Shown here one piece after another: positions 1-9,338 of a DNA stretch of 64,000 nt. This stretch comes from Stenotrophomonas panacihumi. Its GTDB lineage: Bacteria; Pseudomonadota; Gammaproteobacteria; Xanthomonadales; Xanthomonadaceae. The stretch spans positions 1 through 64,000 of the forward strand of contig NZ_LLXU01000058.1 of NCBI RefSeq assembly GCF_001431645.1, given 5' to 3'. Within the stretch, counting starts at the first letter, position 1, and every line of letters begins with the position of its first letter. The notes beneath the pieces are model-generated. The model was not told where the DNA came from. It made no database searches and was given only the letters and a program-made list of their open reading frames with translations. The position numbers were made by a program, and so were the translations under genes.

Positions 1-1139
1 CGCCGTCGCCTTCGCGCGCGTTGGCCTGGGCCACGCGCGCCAGCTTCCTCGTCGCCGGCATCAACCTTTCCGCGTGGGCACCGCTGGTGCCTTATGCGCG
101 CGACCGCCTGCACGCCGGCGAAGCCGAACTCGGCCTGCTGCTGCTCGTGCTGGGCATCGGCTCGGTCTGCGCGATGCCGCTGGCCGGCCTGGCCGCGCTG
201 CGCGTGGGCTGCCGGCGCCTGATCGTGGTGCTCGGCGTGCTGGGGCTGCTGTGCCTGCCGGGGCTGGGCTGGGTGCCCGGCTTCAGCGGGCTGGCCGCGC
301 TGCTGTTCGTCTATGGCGCCGCGCTCGGCGGCATGGACGTGGCGATCAACCTGCATGCGGTCACGGTCGAACGCCAATCCACGCGGCCGCTGATGTCCGG
401 CTTCCATGGCTGCTTCAGCATTGGCTGCATCGTCGGCGCCGGCAGCGTGGCCGGCATGCTGTGGCTCGGCGCCGCGCCGTGGGCGGCGGTGTTGCCCGTG
501 CTGCTGCTCAACGCCGCGTGCCTGTGGCGCAGTGCGCCGCACCTGCTGGCCGCCGGCGGCGATGCCGGGGGCTGGCACTGGCCGCACGGCCGCCTGCTGC
601 TGCTCGGCGGCATGGCCTTCGCCACGTTCCTGATGGAAGGCGCGATGCTCGACTGGAGCGCGATCGCCTTCAACACGCTGCAACAGGTGGATACCGCGCG
701 CGCCGGCAGCGCCTACGCCGTGTTCGCCGTGACCATGACCGCCGGCCGCTTCGCCGGCGACCGCTGGGTCGCGCGGCATGGCGGCATGCCCGTGCTGCTG
801 GCCGGCACCGCGCTGGCGGTGGTGGGCCTGGCGATCGCCCTGTGGACGGCGTCACCCGGACTGGCCCTGCTCGGCTATGCCCTGGCCGGCCTGGGGGCGG
901 CGAACATCGCGCCGCTGGCGTTCTCCGCCGCCGGCCGCCAGCCGGGCACCCGCCCGCAGGTGGCGGTGGCGGCGGTCTCGGCGATGGGCTACTCCGGCTC
1001 GCTGGCCGGGCCGGCGTTGATCGGCTTCATCGCCCACGCCAGCAGCCTGTCGCTCGCCATGACCTGCGTGGCGGCGGGCCTGGCGGTGGCCGTCGTGCTC
1101 GGCAGTAGTAGCGTTCGACCCATGGCCTCTGGCCGCTGA
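1..1139 (+). CDS. MFS transporter, 5'-truncated by the window edge
   Basis: The reading frame is open from the first bases and ends at 1139, so the start lies outside the window. About 379 residues are visible. The protein is almost entirely hydrophobic, with roughly a dozen membrane segments, a short basic loop GCRRL after the second visible pair (the usual cytoplasmic MFS loop) and a second one around AGRFAGDR in the C-terminal half. This fits the Major Facilitator Superfamily, closest in feel to the YbjJ/fucose-permease-like group. The substrate cannot be inferred. A TTG at 21 is in frame but falls just before a membrane helix and has no ribosome binding site, so it is unlikely to be the true start. 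A hairpin with a T-run follows the gene. Confidence 0.8.
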   Translation, partial: PSPSRALAWATRASFLVAGINLSAWAPLVPYARDRLHAGEAELGLLLLVLGIGSVCAMPLAGLAALRVGCRRLIVVLGVLGLLCLPGLGWVPGFSGLAALLFVYGAALGGMDVAINLHAVTVERQSTRPLMSGFHGCFSIGCIVGAGSVAGMLWLGAAPWAAVLPVLLLNAACLWRSAPHLLAAGGDAGGWHWPHGRLLLLGGMAFATFLMEGAMLDWSAIAFNTLQQVDTARAGSAYAVFAVTMTAGRFAGDRWVARHGGMPVLLAGTALAVVGLAIALWTASPGLALLGYALAGLGAANIAPLAFSAAGRQPGTRPQVAVAAVSAMGYSGSLAGPALIGFIAHASSLSLAMTCVAAGLAVAVVLGSSSVRPMASGR

Positions 1140-1152
1140 GCGGACCCCCGCG

Positions 1153-1182
1153 TGTTCCATTCGCGGAACATTGCATTTTTTT
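1153..1182 (+). terminator. Rho-independent terminator of the MFS gene
   Basis: TGTTCC (1153-1158) pairs with GGAACA (1165-1170) across a six-base loop and is followed by a run of seven T (1176-1182). It lies 14 nt past the stop codon of the MFS gene. Confidence 0.7.
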
Positions 1183-1307
1183 AACATTCAGCATTTGAAG
1201 ACTGGCGAGTTCTAAAATTCGCCTGCCGCCCCGACCGCCTGGTCCCGGCGCAGCGCCCGCCGCCGATACCCCTCCCCTCTTTCCGGCGCGGGACCCAGGA
1301 GTCCGAG

Positions 1308-1967
1308 ATGAACACGCGCGCGTCCACCGCCCTTGGTGCCGACCTTTCCGCCCCTGTCCTGCTGAAGGAAGGCACGCGCCTGCTCGAGCCGAACGTCTAC
1401 CGCACCCACGTCAACGGCCAGCCGGCCGTGGTGAAGGACTACAGCCGCTATCGCCGCACCCTGCTGGCGCCGATCGCCCGTCTTATGGTGCGCCACGAGG
1501 CGCGCATGCTGGAGCAGCTCAAGGGCTGGCGCCACGCGCCGGCGCTGCTCGGCACGCTGGGCGGCCTGGCACTGGGCATGGAGTTCATCCCGGGCGAGAC
1601 CTTGAGCACCAGCGCACTGGTGGGCCAGGAAGTGTTCAACGACCTGCAGGCCGCGCTGGACAAGCTGCACTCGGCCGGCATCACCCACAACGACCTGCAC
1701 GGCACCAACGTGGTGGTGAGCGCGGGCGTGCCGGTGCTGATCGACTTCACTTCAGCCTGGCGCTTCCCGCGCTGGCTGCGCGAGAACCCGATCTCGCGCC
1801 AGCTGCGCCGCAGCGACAACGCCAACCTGCTGAAGATGCAGCAGCGCCTGACCGGCGTGGCGCCCTCGGCCGAACAGGCCGCGCTGACCGCCGAGCCGGG
1901 CTGGGTGCGCGGCATCCGCACCGGCTGGAAGCGCTTCTACCGCCGCATGAAGGGCGAGGCGGCCTGA
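1308..1967 (+). CDS. Small RIO/LPS-kinase-like protein kinase
   Basis: A 219-residue protein with a minimal kinase fold. Lys43 in VVKDY is the likely ATP-binding lysine. HNDLHGTN (127-134) is the catalytic loop, with Asp129 as base. DFTSAW (146-151) replaces the DFG metal-binding motif. The HxDLHxxN form is typical of the RIO1 / lipopolysaccharide kinase (WaaP, InaA) / aminoglycoside phosphotransferase-like group rather than classical Ser/Thr kinases. It has no signal peptide and no membrane segment, and the C-terminus is basic, so the protein is probably cytosolic and possibly membrane-peripheral. The start ATG follows GGACCCAGGAGTCCGAG. The gene stands alone with its own AT-rich upstream stretch (about 1171-1220). 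Its substrate may be a sugar or lipid rather than a protein; this is not decidable here. Confidence 0.75.
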   Translation: MNTRASTALGADLSAPVLLKEGTRLLEPNVYRTHVNGQPAVVKDYSRYRRTLLAPIARLMVRHEARMLEQLKGWRHAPALLGTLGGLALGMEFIPGETLSTSALVGQEVFNDLQAALDKLHSAGITHNDLHGTNVVVSAGVPVLIDFTSAWRFPRWLRENPISRQLRRSDNANLLKMQQRLTGVAPSAEQAALTAEPGWVRGIRTGWKRFYRRMKGEAA

Positions 1968-1984
1968 GCCGCCGCGCCGGCGCG

Positions 1985-2389
<405 letters not shown>

Positions 2390-2474
2390 TTATCCTTACG
2401 CCATAGACACCGCGCCACCGATGGCGCGCCCCGGCCGCCCAGCCGATGCTGGCCCGGCCTACCGGAGACCTTCC

Positions 2475-2729
2475 ATGATCGATTTCAACCACCTCGACGA
2501 CCTCGCCCGCCGCCTCAGCGACCTCGTGCCGCCGGGCCTGCGCGAGTCGCGCGACGAACTGCAGGCCGGCTTCAAGAACGTGCTGCAGGCCGGCCTGTCA
2601 CGGCTGGACCTGGTCACGCGCGAGGAGTTCGACGTGCAGCGCGCGGTGTTGCTGCGCACGCGCGAAAAGCTCGAAGCGCTGGAGCGCACCGTCGCCGCGC
2701 TCGAAGCGCGCAACGGCCAGCCCGGCTGA
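2475..2729 (+). CDS. ubiK: Ubiquinone biosynthesis accessory factor UbiK (YqiC/BMFP family)
   Basis: An 84-residue, highly charged helical protein. The N-terminal half is amphipathic (IDFNHLDDLARRLSDLVPPG). The C-terminal half (about 46-80) is a coiled coil with heptad spacing and the family motif VTREEFDVQRAVLLRTREKLEALE. UbiK homologues trimerise and help the aerobic ubiquinone methylase/hydroxylase complex with UbiJ; they were earlier called BMFP or membrane fusogenic proteins. The start at 2475 follows CCGGAGACCTTCC. It lies divergent from the P-II gene and directly upstream of comM (21-nt gap), as in pseudomonads. Confidence 0.88.
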   Translation: MIDFNHLDDLARRLSDLVPPGLRESRDELQAGFKNVLQAGLSRLDLVTREEFDVQRAVLLRTREKLEALERTVAALEARNGQPG

Positions 2730-2750
2730 CACTTCGCCCCGAGCAGCCGC

Positions 2751-4253
2751 ATGGGCCTGGCGCTCGTGCACAGTCGTGCACGCGTGGGCGTGGCGGCTCC
2801 GGAGGTCAGGGTTGAAGTGCATCTGTCCGGCGGCTTGCCGTCCACGCAGATCGTCGGGTTGCCGGAAGCGGCGGTACGTGAATCACGCGAACGGGTGCGG
2901 GCCGCGCTGCTGTGTGCGCAGTTCGAATTTCCCGCGCGCCGCATCACCATCAATCTCGCCCCGGCGGATCTGCCGAAGGAAGGCGGGCGGTTCGACCTGC
3001 CCATCGCGCTGGGCATCCTGGCGGCGAGCGGGCAACTGGATCGCGATGCGCTGGCGGGCCTGGAGTTCGTCGGCGAGCTGGCGCTGACCGGCGAGCTGCG
3101 TGGGGTCGATGGCGTGCTGACGGCCGCCCTCGCCGCACAGGCCGATGGCCGGCGGCTGGTGTTCCCCGAAGCAAACGCGCGCGAGGCGGTGCTCGCGGCA
3201 CATGCCGCGCCGCAGCCGGCGCGCACCTTGTTGCAGGTCTGCGCGGCGCTGCGCGGCGAACAGGGTTGGCCGCCACTGGCCAGCGTCGAGGAGGAAACGC
3301 CCCGCACGCCACCCGGCCCCGATCTGGCCGAAGTGCGCGGGCAGCCGCAGGCGCGGCGTGCCCTGGAGATCGCCGCGGCAGGCGGGCACCACCTGTTGTT
3401 CTGCGGCAGCCCGGGCAGTGGCAAGACGCTGCTGGCGGCCTGCCTGCCGGGCCTGCTCCCCCCGTTGGACATGGACGAAGCGCTGGAAGTGGCGGCCATT
3501 GCCTCGGCCAGCGCGCAGGGCGTGGACGTGGCGCGCTGGCGCCAGCGGCCGTTCCGGCGTCCACACCACACGGCCAGCGCGGTCGCGCTCGCGGGCGGGG
3601 GGCCTACCGCGCGGCCCGGCGAAATCTCGCTCGCCCATCATGGCGTGCTGTTTCTCGACGAGCTGCCGGAATGGTCGCGGCATACGCTGGAAGTGCTGCG
3701 CGAACCGCTGGAATCGGGTGCGATCAGCCTGTCGCGCGCGGCCCGGCATACCGAATTTCCCGCCGCGTTCCAGCTGGTCGGCGCGATGAACCCCTGTCCG
3801 TGCGGCTGGGCGGGCGACGCGAGCGGCCGCTGTCGCTGCACAAGCGACGCGATCACCCGCTACCGCGCCCGGCTCTCCGGCCCGCTGCTGGAGCGCATCG
3901 ACCTGCACGTCGAAGTGCCCCGGCTGCCGCCCAGTGCGCTGCGGCAGGACGCGCCACGCGGTGAAAGCGCGGCGGAGGTCAGGCTGCGGGTCGCCGCTGC
4001 ACGGCAGCGGCAGCACGAACGCGCCGGCATGCTCAATGCGCGGCTCGATGCCACGCTGACGGCGAGGGATTGCGTGTTGTCGCCGGCGGACGAACAGCTG
4101 CTCGAAAAAGCCATCGAGCAATGGCAGCTCTCCGCACGCTCGCTCCATCGCATTCTGCGCGTATCGCGCACCATCGCCGATCTCGCCGGCAGCGCGAACA
4201 TCACGCGCGAACACTTGATGGAGGCGATCGGCTATCGGGGGCGGGAAGGCTAG
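2751..4253 (+). CDS. comM: YifB/ComM family Mg-chelatase-like AAA+ ATPase
   Basis: A 500-residue protein of standard length with the ComM architecture. An N-terminal Lon-like / ChlI domain (about 1-180, with HLSGGLPSTQIVGLPEAAVRE and GELALTGELRGVDG) is followed by an AAA+ module. The Walker A motif is CGSPGSGKT (about 218-226) and Walker B is LFLDELPEW. A Cys-rich insert MNPCPCGW...CRC and the C-terminal Mg-chelatase domain with RIDLHVEVP follow. In naturally competent bacteria ComM is a hexameric helicase that promotes branch migration of incoming DNA during transformation. It is probably co-transcribed with ubiK. Confidence 0.93.
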   Translation: MGLALVHSRARVGVAAPEVRVEVHLSGGLPSTQIVGLPEAAVRESRERVRAALLCAQFEFPARRITINLAPADLPKEGGRFDLPIALGILAASGQLDRDALAGLEFVGELALTGELRGVDGVLTAALAAQADGRRLVFPEANAREAVLAAHAAPQPARTLLQVCAALRGEQGWPPLASVEEETPRTPPGPDLAEVRGQPQARRALEIAAAGGHHLLFCGSPGSGKTLLAACLPGLLPPLDMDEALEVAAIASASAQGVDVARWRQRPFRRPHHTASAVALAGGGPTARPGEISLAHHGVLFLDELPEWSRHTLEVLREPLESGAISLSRAARHTEFPAAFQLVGAMNPCPCGWAGDASGRCRCTSDAITRYRARLSGPLLERIDLHVEVPRLPPSALRQDAPRGESAAEVRLRVAAARQRQHERAGMLNARLDATLTARDCVLSPADEQLLEKAIEQWQLSARSLHRILRVSRTIADLAGSANITREHLMEAIGYRGREG

Positions 4254-4266
4254 CGGCGCCCGCCGC

Positions 4267-5604
4267 TCAGGCGATCGCCACGACGAAGCAGGCACCCTCG
4301 TCATGCGTGGCCAGCCGGATGCGCCAGCCATGCGCCGCGCATACCTCCTGGCAGATCGCCAGGCCCAGGCCCGCGCCGTGCCCATCGCGCTGCGCGCGCC
4401 AAAAACGCTGGAACAGGTGCGGAAGGTCGGCCTCCGGCACGCCAGGCCCTTCGTCCTGCACGCTGAAGCCGCTGGCCTCCACCCGCACGCGAATCACCCC
4501 ACCCGGCGAAGAATGATTCAGCGCGTTCTCCAGCAGGTTCTTCGCCAGCACGAACACCGCCGCCGCATCCGCTTCGACGGGCGCGAGGCTGGGTGCCACC
4601 TCGACGTCGACGTGCACCGCCTTGCGATCGGCCGCGCGCGCCAGGTAGTCCGCCGCCTCCTGCACCGCATCGCCCATCGCCATCGGTGCGAAGCGATAGT
4701 TATGGCCTTCGCTGACCTCGGCCAGGTGCAGCAGCTGGTGCACCTGGCGTGCCATCAATGCGGTATCGCGCAACAGCACCTCGGTATTGGCCGCGCCGCC
4801 CAGCTCGATTTCCGCCTGCAGCAACGCCAGCGGCGTCTTCAGCTCATGGGCGGCGGAGGCGAGGAACTCCTGCTGCACGCGGTAGCCATTCTCCAGGCGG
4901 TCCAGCGCGGCGTTGAACGCCTGCACCATGGGCTTGAGCTCGCTCGGCATCTGCTCGACCTGCAGGCGCGCGGCCAGGTTGCGCGGGCCGATGGCCGAGG
5001 CAATCGCCGACGCGCGATGCAGCGGGCGCAGCAGGCGCCGTACGGTGAAGAACACCACGCCGCCGAACGTCAGCAGCGCGATCAGCACCGTGATGAGGCC
5101 CGCGCGCACGTACAACTCACCGGCGTAATCGCCCAGCGTGCTGACGAGCCGGTCACTGCGGGCCACGCGCGCGGTATAGGCGCGTCCGCCGTGGTGGATC
5201 TGCCCGCCCATCATCAGCAGTTCGCCACCGCCCCCGGCCACTTCGCCGGACTGGATCGTCACCTCGGGCGACATCCCCCGCAGTGCGTCCAGCGCCGGGC
5301 CCGGCGGGCTGGACAGCACGTCCCTGCCCGCCGCATCGAGCACCAGGTATGCGGCGTCCTTGGGCATGGCGTCGTAGGCGGCGGTGTTCTTCGCATCCAG
5401 CCGCAGCTGCGCCGTGCCGTCCGCCGCCACGCGCAGGCCATCGCGCAGGTGCTGCCATTCCTCTTCGAGCTCCACGCGCAGCACGTCCTCGCCGGTGCGG
5501 GGCCAGGGCGACACCCACAGCAGCGCGATGGCCGCCACCGCGGCCGCCAGCAGGCCCGCCGATGCCGCCAGCAACAGGCGCCCGGCCAGGCTACGCGGGC
5601 GCAT
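4267..5604 (-). CDS. Two-component sensor histidine kinase (QseC-like topology)
   Basis: A 445-residue membrane sensor kinase. Membrane helices at about 10-30 and 168-187 enclose a periplasmic sensor of about 135 residues. A HAMP linker comes next, then the HisKA box FLASAAHELKTPLAL with phospho-acceptor His253, the N box LLENALNHSSPGG, the G1 box DEGPGVP and G2 GAGLGLAI. It is the last gene of a minus-strand operon mipA - response regulator - kinase, and its start overlaps the regulator's end by 14 nt. The signal is unknown; co-transcription with a MipA/OmpV outer-membrane protein suggests envelope stress or cationic compounds (inference). Confidence 0.92.
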   Translation of the reverse strand: MRPRSLAGRLLLAASAGLLAAAVAAIALLWVSPWPRTGEDVLRVELEEEWQHLRDGLRVAADGTAQLRLDAKNTAAYDAMPKDAAYLVLDAAGRDVLSSPPGPALDALRGMSPEVTIQSGEVAGGGGELLMMGGQIHHGGRAYTARVARSDRLVSTLGDYAGELYVRAGLITVLIALLTFGGVVFFTVRRLLRPLHRASAIASAIGPRNLAARLQVEQMPSELKPMVQAFNAALDRLENGYRVQQEFLASAAHELKTPLALLQAEIELGGAANTEVLLRDTALMARQVHQLLHLAEVSEGHNYRFAPMAMGDAVQEAADYLARAADRKAVHVDVEVAPSLAPVEADAAAVFVLAKNLLENALNHSSPGGVIRVRVEASGFSVQDEGPGVPEADLPHLFQRFWRAQRDGHGAGLGLAICQEVCAAHGWRIRLATHDEGACFVVAIA

Positions 5605-6301
5605 CTTCTTCCCGCAGCGTGAAGCCCAGGTTGCGCACGTTCACCAGCGACACGCCGGCGCCGATCGCCGCCAGCTTCTTGCGCAGCCGGTGCACGGCCA
5701 CGTCCAGCGCGTTCGGCGTGACCGCCTCGGCGGTGCCCCATGCGGCCGCCTCCAGCGCGGCACGGCGCACCGGCTGGCCGGCCGCGCGCACCAGCGAGAG
5801 CATGATCTGCAATTCGGCCGGCGCCAGCGTCACGTGGTCCTCGCCGGCGGCCATGCGCCCCTGCGTCGGCTCGATGCGCACGCCGGCGAACACCGGCGCC
5901 AGGCTGCGCAGCGCGGGCGGCCGGCGCATCAGCGCGCGCACCCGCGCGGCGAGTTCGTCCAGCGCGAAAGGCTTGGGCAGGTAGTCGTCGGCACCGGCAT
6001 CCAAACCGGCGACGCGGTCGCGCAGGGCGTCGCGCGAGGTCAGCATCAGGCAGGGCGTGGTGTTGTCGGCCGCGCGCATGCGCCGCACCAGCTCCAGGCC
6101 ATCGCCATCGGGCAGGCCCCGGTCCACGATCGCCACCGCGTACGCCTGCCCGCGCACCCCCTGCCAGGCCGAGGCCAGGGTGTGGAAGACATCCACCGCG
6201 ATGCCGGAGGCCGACAGCCCCCGCTCCACCAGCGTGGCCAGGCGCGCATGGTCTTCGACCAGGGCAACGCGGGGGCTGGATTGGCTCACCTGCTCGGACA
6301 T
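5591..6301 (-). CDS. OmpR/PhoB-family response regulator
   Basis: A 236-residue regulator. The receiver domain begins VALVEDHARLATLVERGL, has the phospho-acceptor Asp in AIVDRGLPDGDGL and the conserved Lys in DDYLPKPFALDEL. The winged-helix DNA-binding domain ends NALDVAVHRLRKKLAAIGAGVSLVNVRNLGFTL. The ATG at 6301 (MSEQVSQ) places the receiver at the normal distance; the longer frame to 6370 would run into the mipA 3' end. It partners the kinase encoded immediately downstream, with a 14-nt overlap. Confidence 0.93.
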   Translation of the reverse strand: MSEQVSQSSPRVALVEDHARLATLVERGLSASGIAVDVFHTLASAWQGVRGQAYAVAIVDRGLPDGDGLELVRRMRAADNTTPCLMLTSRDALRDRVAGLDAGADDYLPKPFALDELAARVRALMRRPPALRSLAPVFAGVRIEPTQGRMAAGEDHVTLAPAELQIMLSLVRAAGQPVRRAALEAAAWGTAEAVTPNALDVAVHRLRKKLAAIGAGVSLVNVRNLGFTLREEDAPA

Positions 6302-6320
6302 GCGATCCCTGGCAATGGAT

Positions 6321-7127
6321 TCAGAAGGACCAGCCGAGGCCAATCCGCACGGAGAACGCGCCGCTGGCATCCGGATCCATCAGTGGGCTGTCGGTGATCT
6401 CGCTGGGCAGCCACTTGTAGTTCACCGACCCGACGACTTTCCAGGCGGTGCCCAGTGGCCGGATGAAGCCGATGCTCGCCTGCGGCACCGTCGCCGCACC
6501 GGGGCGGTAGGCCGCCACGCCGCGCGCGATCTCCTCGTCGAGCGTGCCGTAATAGTAGTCGACGGTATCGCGCGACAGCCAATGCACGCCGACGCCGGGC
6601 ACCAGCGTCGTGCGGCCCCAGTGCAGGGCGTAGGCATAGTCGAGCGCGATCTCCTGCCCGCCGCTGGTATCGGTGACGTCGTACAGCGCGGTGAGCTTCA
6701 ATTCGGAGGCACCCGCCTGCCAGCCCAGCGAGAGGCCGGCATCAAGCGCATCGTCGCGGTCCTCCAGCAGGTCGATGTCGACGCCGTTGGCGGCCAGTTC
6801 GCGACGGCCCAGGTCGTCGACATCGAAGCCATCGAAGCGGCCGGACAACACCGCGTCCAGGCTGAAGTGCTCGCCCTTGTAGGCATGCACGCCACCGGAC
6901 AGGCCGCGCCAGAAGATGCGCTTGCCCTCGTAGGCCACCAGCGGGAACGGACGGATGCGGGTGCCCATGCCGGCGTAGCCCTCATCCTTGATCGAGGCAC
7001 CGGCGCCGATCATCCATCGGTCGTCATCGGCCTGGGCCAGCAGCTCGGCGGTGCTGGCCGAACGCTGGGCCAGGGCAAGGGAAGGCATCAACAGCAGGGG
7101 AACGCAGCACAGGGGGGAAAGTCTCAT
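6321..7127 (-). CDS. MipA/OmpV family outer-membrane protein
   Basis: A 268-residue protein. The signal peptide is MRLSPLCCVPLLLMPSLALAQ, followed by alternating amphipathic beta strands and a C-terminal Phe (IGLGWSF), typical of outer-membrane barrels. Family features include GAGASIKDEGYAGMGTRIRPFPLVAYEGKRIFW (read as short blocks) and the mid-barrel SLGWQAG and GVGVHWLSRDTVDYYYG regions. MipA of E. coli was described as an MltA-interacting scaffold; in Pseudomonas, family members next to polymyxin-responsive two-component systems have been linked to peptide sensing. It is the first gene of an operon with a response regulator (19-nt gap) and a histidine kinase, so it may be target and sensor accessory at once (inference). 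Confidence 0.88.
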   Translation of the reverse strand: MRLSPLCCVPLLLMPSLALAQRSASTAELLAQADDDRWMIGAGASIKDEGYAGMGTRIRPFPLVAYEGKRIFWRGLSGGVHAYKGEHFSLDAVLSGRFDGFDVDDLGRRELAANGVDIDLLEDRDDALDAGLSLGWQAGASELKLTALYDVTDTSGGQEIALDYAYALHWGRTTLVPGVGVHWLSRDTVDYYYGTLDEEIARGVAAYRPGAATVPQASIGFIRPLGTAWKVVGSVNYKWLPSEITDSPLMDPDASGAFSVRIGLGWSF

Positions 7128-7188
7128 CGGTCATCTTCGTTGAAGGGGGCCACGCGGCCAGTCTCCAGCGCGACGACTTACAGGCGAC

Positions 7189-8082
7189 TTACCTGTGCAC
7201 GGCCAGCAAGCCGTCGATGTATCGGTCCACCGACGCCGTGTACGCGGACGCCTCGCCCAACTCACGGTTGATCTGCATGTGCGACAGGTCCTCCGGCAGC
7301 ACCTCCACCGGCACGCCGAGTTCGCCGGCGCGGCGGGAGAAGGCGCGCGCCTGCAGGCAGCTGTCCGCACGCCGGCTGGAACACACCGCCAGCATCGGCA
7401 GCGAATCGCGCGCCAGGTGGTGGCAAGGCGAAGCCCTGCGCCAGTAGTCCGGGTCGGTGCCGAACGCGTCGTCGTACAGGCCGAAATGTCGCGGCGCCTG
7501 CATGATCAGCGGCACGTCCATCGCTGCGCTGTCCAGCGCCACCACGCCGAGCGGCCGCGTCGCGCCCACCGCCGCCAGTCGCCCGACATCGCTACCCAGC
7601 AGCGCCACCAGATGCGCCCCCGCCGAGTGTCCCATCATCACCACGCGCCTGGGATCGCCGCCCCACTGCGCTGCGTGCTGCTGCACCCAGGCCAGCGCAT
7701 GCGCGACATCCTCCGCCTGGCGCAGTGGGTCGGCCTCGGGCAGCAGGCGGTAGTCGACGGACACGACGAGATACCCCTTCGGCAGCCAATGCGCGGCCTT
7801 CGGTTGCGCCAGGCCCGGGTTGTCGCGGCCACCGCGACGCCAACCGCCGCCATGCACGAGGAACAGGATTGGCGCCTGCCGCGCATTCGCGGGAATGTAG
7901 ACGTCGAGCAACTGCGCCGCGTCGGGGCCATAACGCAGCGCCTTCTCTACGCGGCTACCCGGCGGCAGCGCGTTGTCACCTCCTCCCCGCAGGCCCAGCC
8001 AACCGCCCGCGGGCGCGGCCTCCACGGCAACGGCGAGGAGGAGCGTGGCACACAGGCCGACAACGGCCATCCAGCGTTTCAT
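7189..8082 (-). CDS. Secreted alpha/beta hydrolase (carboxylesterase type)
   Basis: A 297-residue protein with an N-terminal signal peptide (MKRWMAVVGLCATLLLAVAVEAAPA). The oxyanion motif HGGGW lies in FLVHGGGWRRGG, the nucleophile elbow is GHSAGA, and a C-terminal His (LSHMQINREL) completes the triad. The order HGGGW...GxSxG is typical of the BD-FAE / hormone-sensitive-lipase-like esterases. The ATG at 8082 overlaps the TGA of the upstream envZ-like gene by 4 nt (ATGA), so translation is probably coupled to the kinase; longer upstream starts would lie inside the kinase gene. The natural substrate is unknown. A secreted esterase in the same transcript as an OmpR/EnvZ system is unusual. Confidence 0.85.
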   Translation of the reverse strand: MKRWMAVVGLCATLLLAVAVEAAPAGGWLGLRGGGDNALPPGSRVEKALRYGPDAAQLLDVYIPANARQAPILFLVHGGGWRRGGRDNPGLAQPKAAHWLPKGYLVVSVDYRLLPEADPLRQAEDVAHALAWVQQHAAQWGGDPRRVVMMGHSAGAHLVALLGSDVGRLAAVGATRPLGVVALDSAAMDVPLIMQAPRHFGLYDDAFGTDPDYWRRASPCHHLARDSLPMLAVCSSRRADSCLQARAFSRRAGELGVPVEVLPEDLSHMQINRELGEASAYTASVDRYIDGLLAVHR

Positions 8083-9338
8083 GCAGGTGTTCCCGAGGGG
8101 AGATGGAGAACGGCGCGCAGGCCGTTCGGGGAATGGGCGTGCAGCTGCAGCGTGCCGCCGTGCTGCCGCGCGATGCGCTCGACGATGGCCAGGCCCAGCC
8201 CCGCCCCGCCCGCGCGCGCGTCGTGCACGAAGGGCTGCATCGCGCGTGCGGCTTGCGCGGCATCCATGCCCGGGCCGTGGTCGGTGACCTCGATGCGCCA
8301 GCCGGCCGCATCGGCCGCCAGCGCCAGCGTGAACGGCGCCGCGCCATGCCGCTCGGCATTGCCGACCAGGTTCTCCACCGCGCGCGCCAGCGCGATCGGG
8401 CGCCCGGACATCGGCGCCTGCGGCGGCAGTTCGACGTGCCAGCCGCCATGGCTGGCCGAGAGCACGCCCGCGCACAGGCCGGCGAGGTCGAGCGGCTGCA
8501 TCGCCTCGTCGCGCCCATCGCGCGCATAGGCGATGAACTGCGAGAGGATCGCGTCGATCTCGACGATGTCGCGCTCCATGCCCTCGCGCAGTGCCGGCTC
8601 CACCTCCGGCAGCAGGGCGAGCGCGTACTGCAGGCGCGTCAGCGGCGTGCGCAGGTCGTGCGAGATGCCGGCCAGCATCACCGCGCGCTCGGCGGCCACC
8701 TCGCGCGCCTCGCTGCTGGCGCGTGCCAGCGCGGTGGCAAGTTCATCCACCTCGCGCGGCGCGCCGGGGGCCAGCGCTTGCAGCGGCTCGCCCTGCACGA
8801 GCGCCGGCGCCTGCCGTGCCAGCGCGCGCAGCGGCGACACCAGGCGACGGGCGAAGCCGGCGGCGGCCAACCAGGTCAGCAGTGCACATCCGACGAGCAT
8901 GCCCAGCGACCAGCGCCCGGCGGCGCGCGGCGGGTCGCTGCGCAACGCCACCCACATCGGGGTCGGCGTCGCCAGCCCCAGCCACCAGCGGCTGTCGCCC
9001 GCGACGCGCTCGCGTCGCAGGCTGCGGCCCGGCGCCAGACGCGGCCCGGCCATCGCGCCGAGCCGGCTGACCAGCGGCATCGCGCGGCCCGGCGCATCGG
9101 TGCGCACTTCCAGCCCGGCCTGGCGCAGCCACGCCACGGCCACCCGCGGCGACTGCGCGCGCGCCATGTCCTCGGCGGCATCGGCGAAACCGACCAGCGC
9201 GCGCATGCTCTGCGGGCCGCCGGATTGCAGTGCGATCTCGCGCGTGAGCACCACCATCCACAACGCCGCCCCCACCAGCACCAGCGCGAGCACCAGCACC
9301 AGCTGGCCGAACACGCTGCGCGGCAGCACGCGGCTCAC
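8079..9338 (-). CDS. envZ: EnvZ-like osmosensor histidine kinase
   Basis: A 419-residue membrane kinase. TM1 is at about 11-31 and TM2 at about 143-162, with a periplasmic domain of about 110 residues. HAMP follows, then the H box GISHDLRTPLTRL with His227, the N box VENLVGNAERHG, DHGPGM (G1) and GAGLGLAIVERI (G2). The short HATPase domain and SHDLRTPLTR are EnvZ-type. It starts at a GTG (9338) preceded by GGAGGTGGCGCC; the GTG overlaps the ompR stop as GTGA. No ATG is available at a suitable place. The 3' end overlaps the next gene by 4 nt. Confidence 0.88.
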   Translation of the reverse strand: MSRVLPRSVFGQLVLVLALVLVGAALWMVVLTREIALQSGGPQSMRALVGFADAAEDMARAQSPRVAVAWLRQAGLEVRTDAPGRAMPLVSRLGAMAGPRLAPGRSLRRERVAGDSRWWLGLATPTPMWVALRSDPPRAAGRWSLGMLVGCALLTWLAAAGFARRLVSPLRALARQAPALVQGEPLQALAPGAPREVDELATALARASSEAREVAAERAVMLAGISHDLRTPLTRLQYALALLPEVEPALREGMERDIVEIDAILSQFIAYARDGRDEAMQPLDLAGLCAGVLSASHGGWHVELPPQAPMSGRPIALARAVENLVGNAERHGAAPFTLALAADAAGWRIEVTDHGPGMDAAQAARAMQPFVHDARAGGAGLGLAIVERIARQHGGTLQLHAHSPNGLRAVLHLPSGTPA

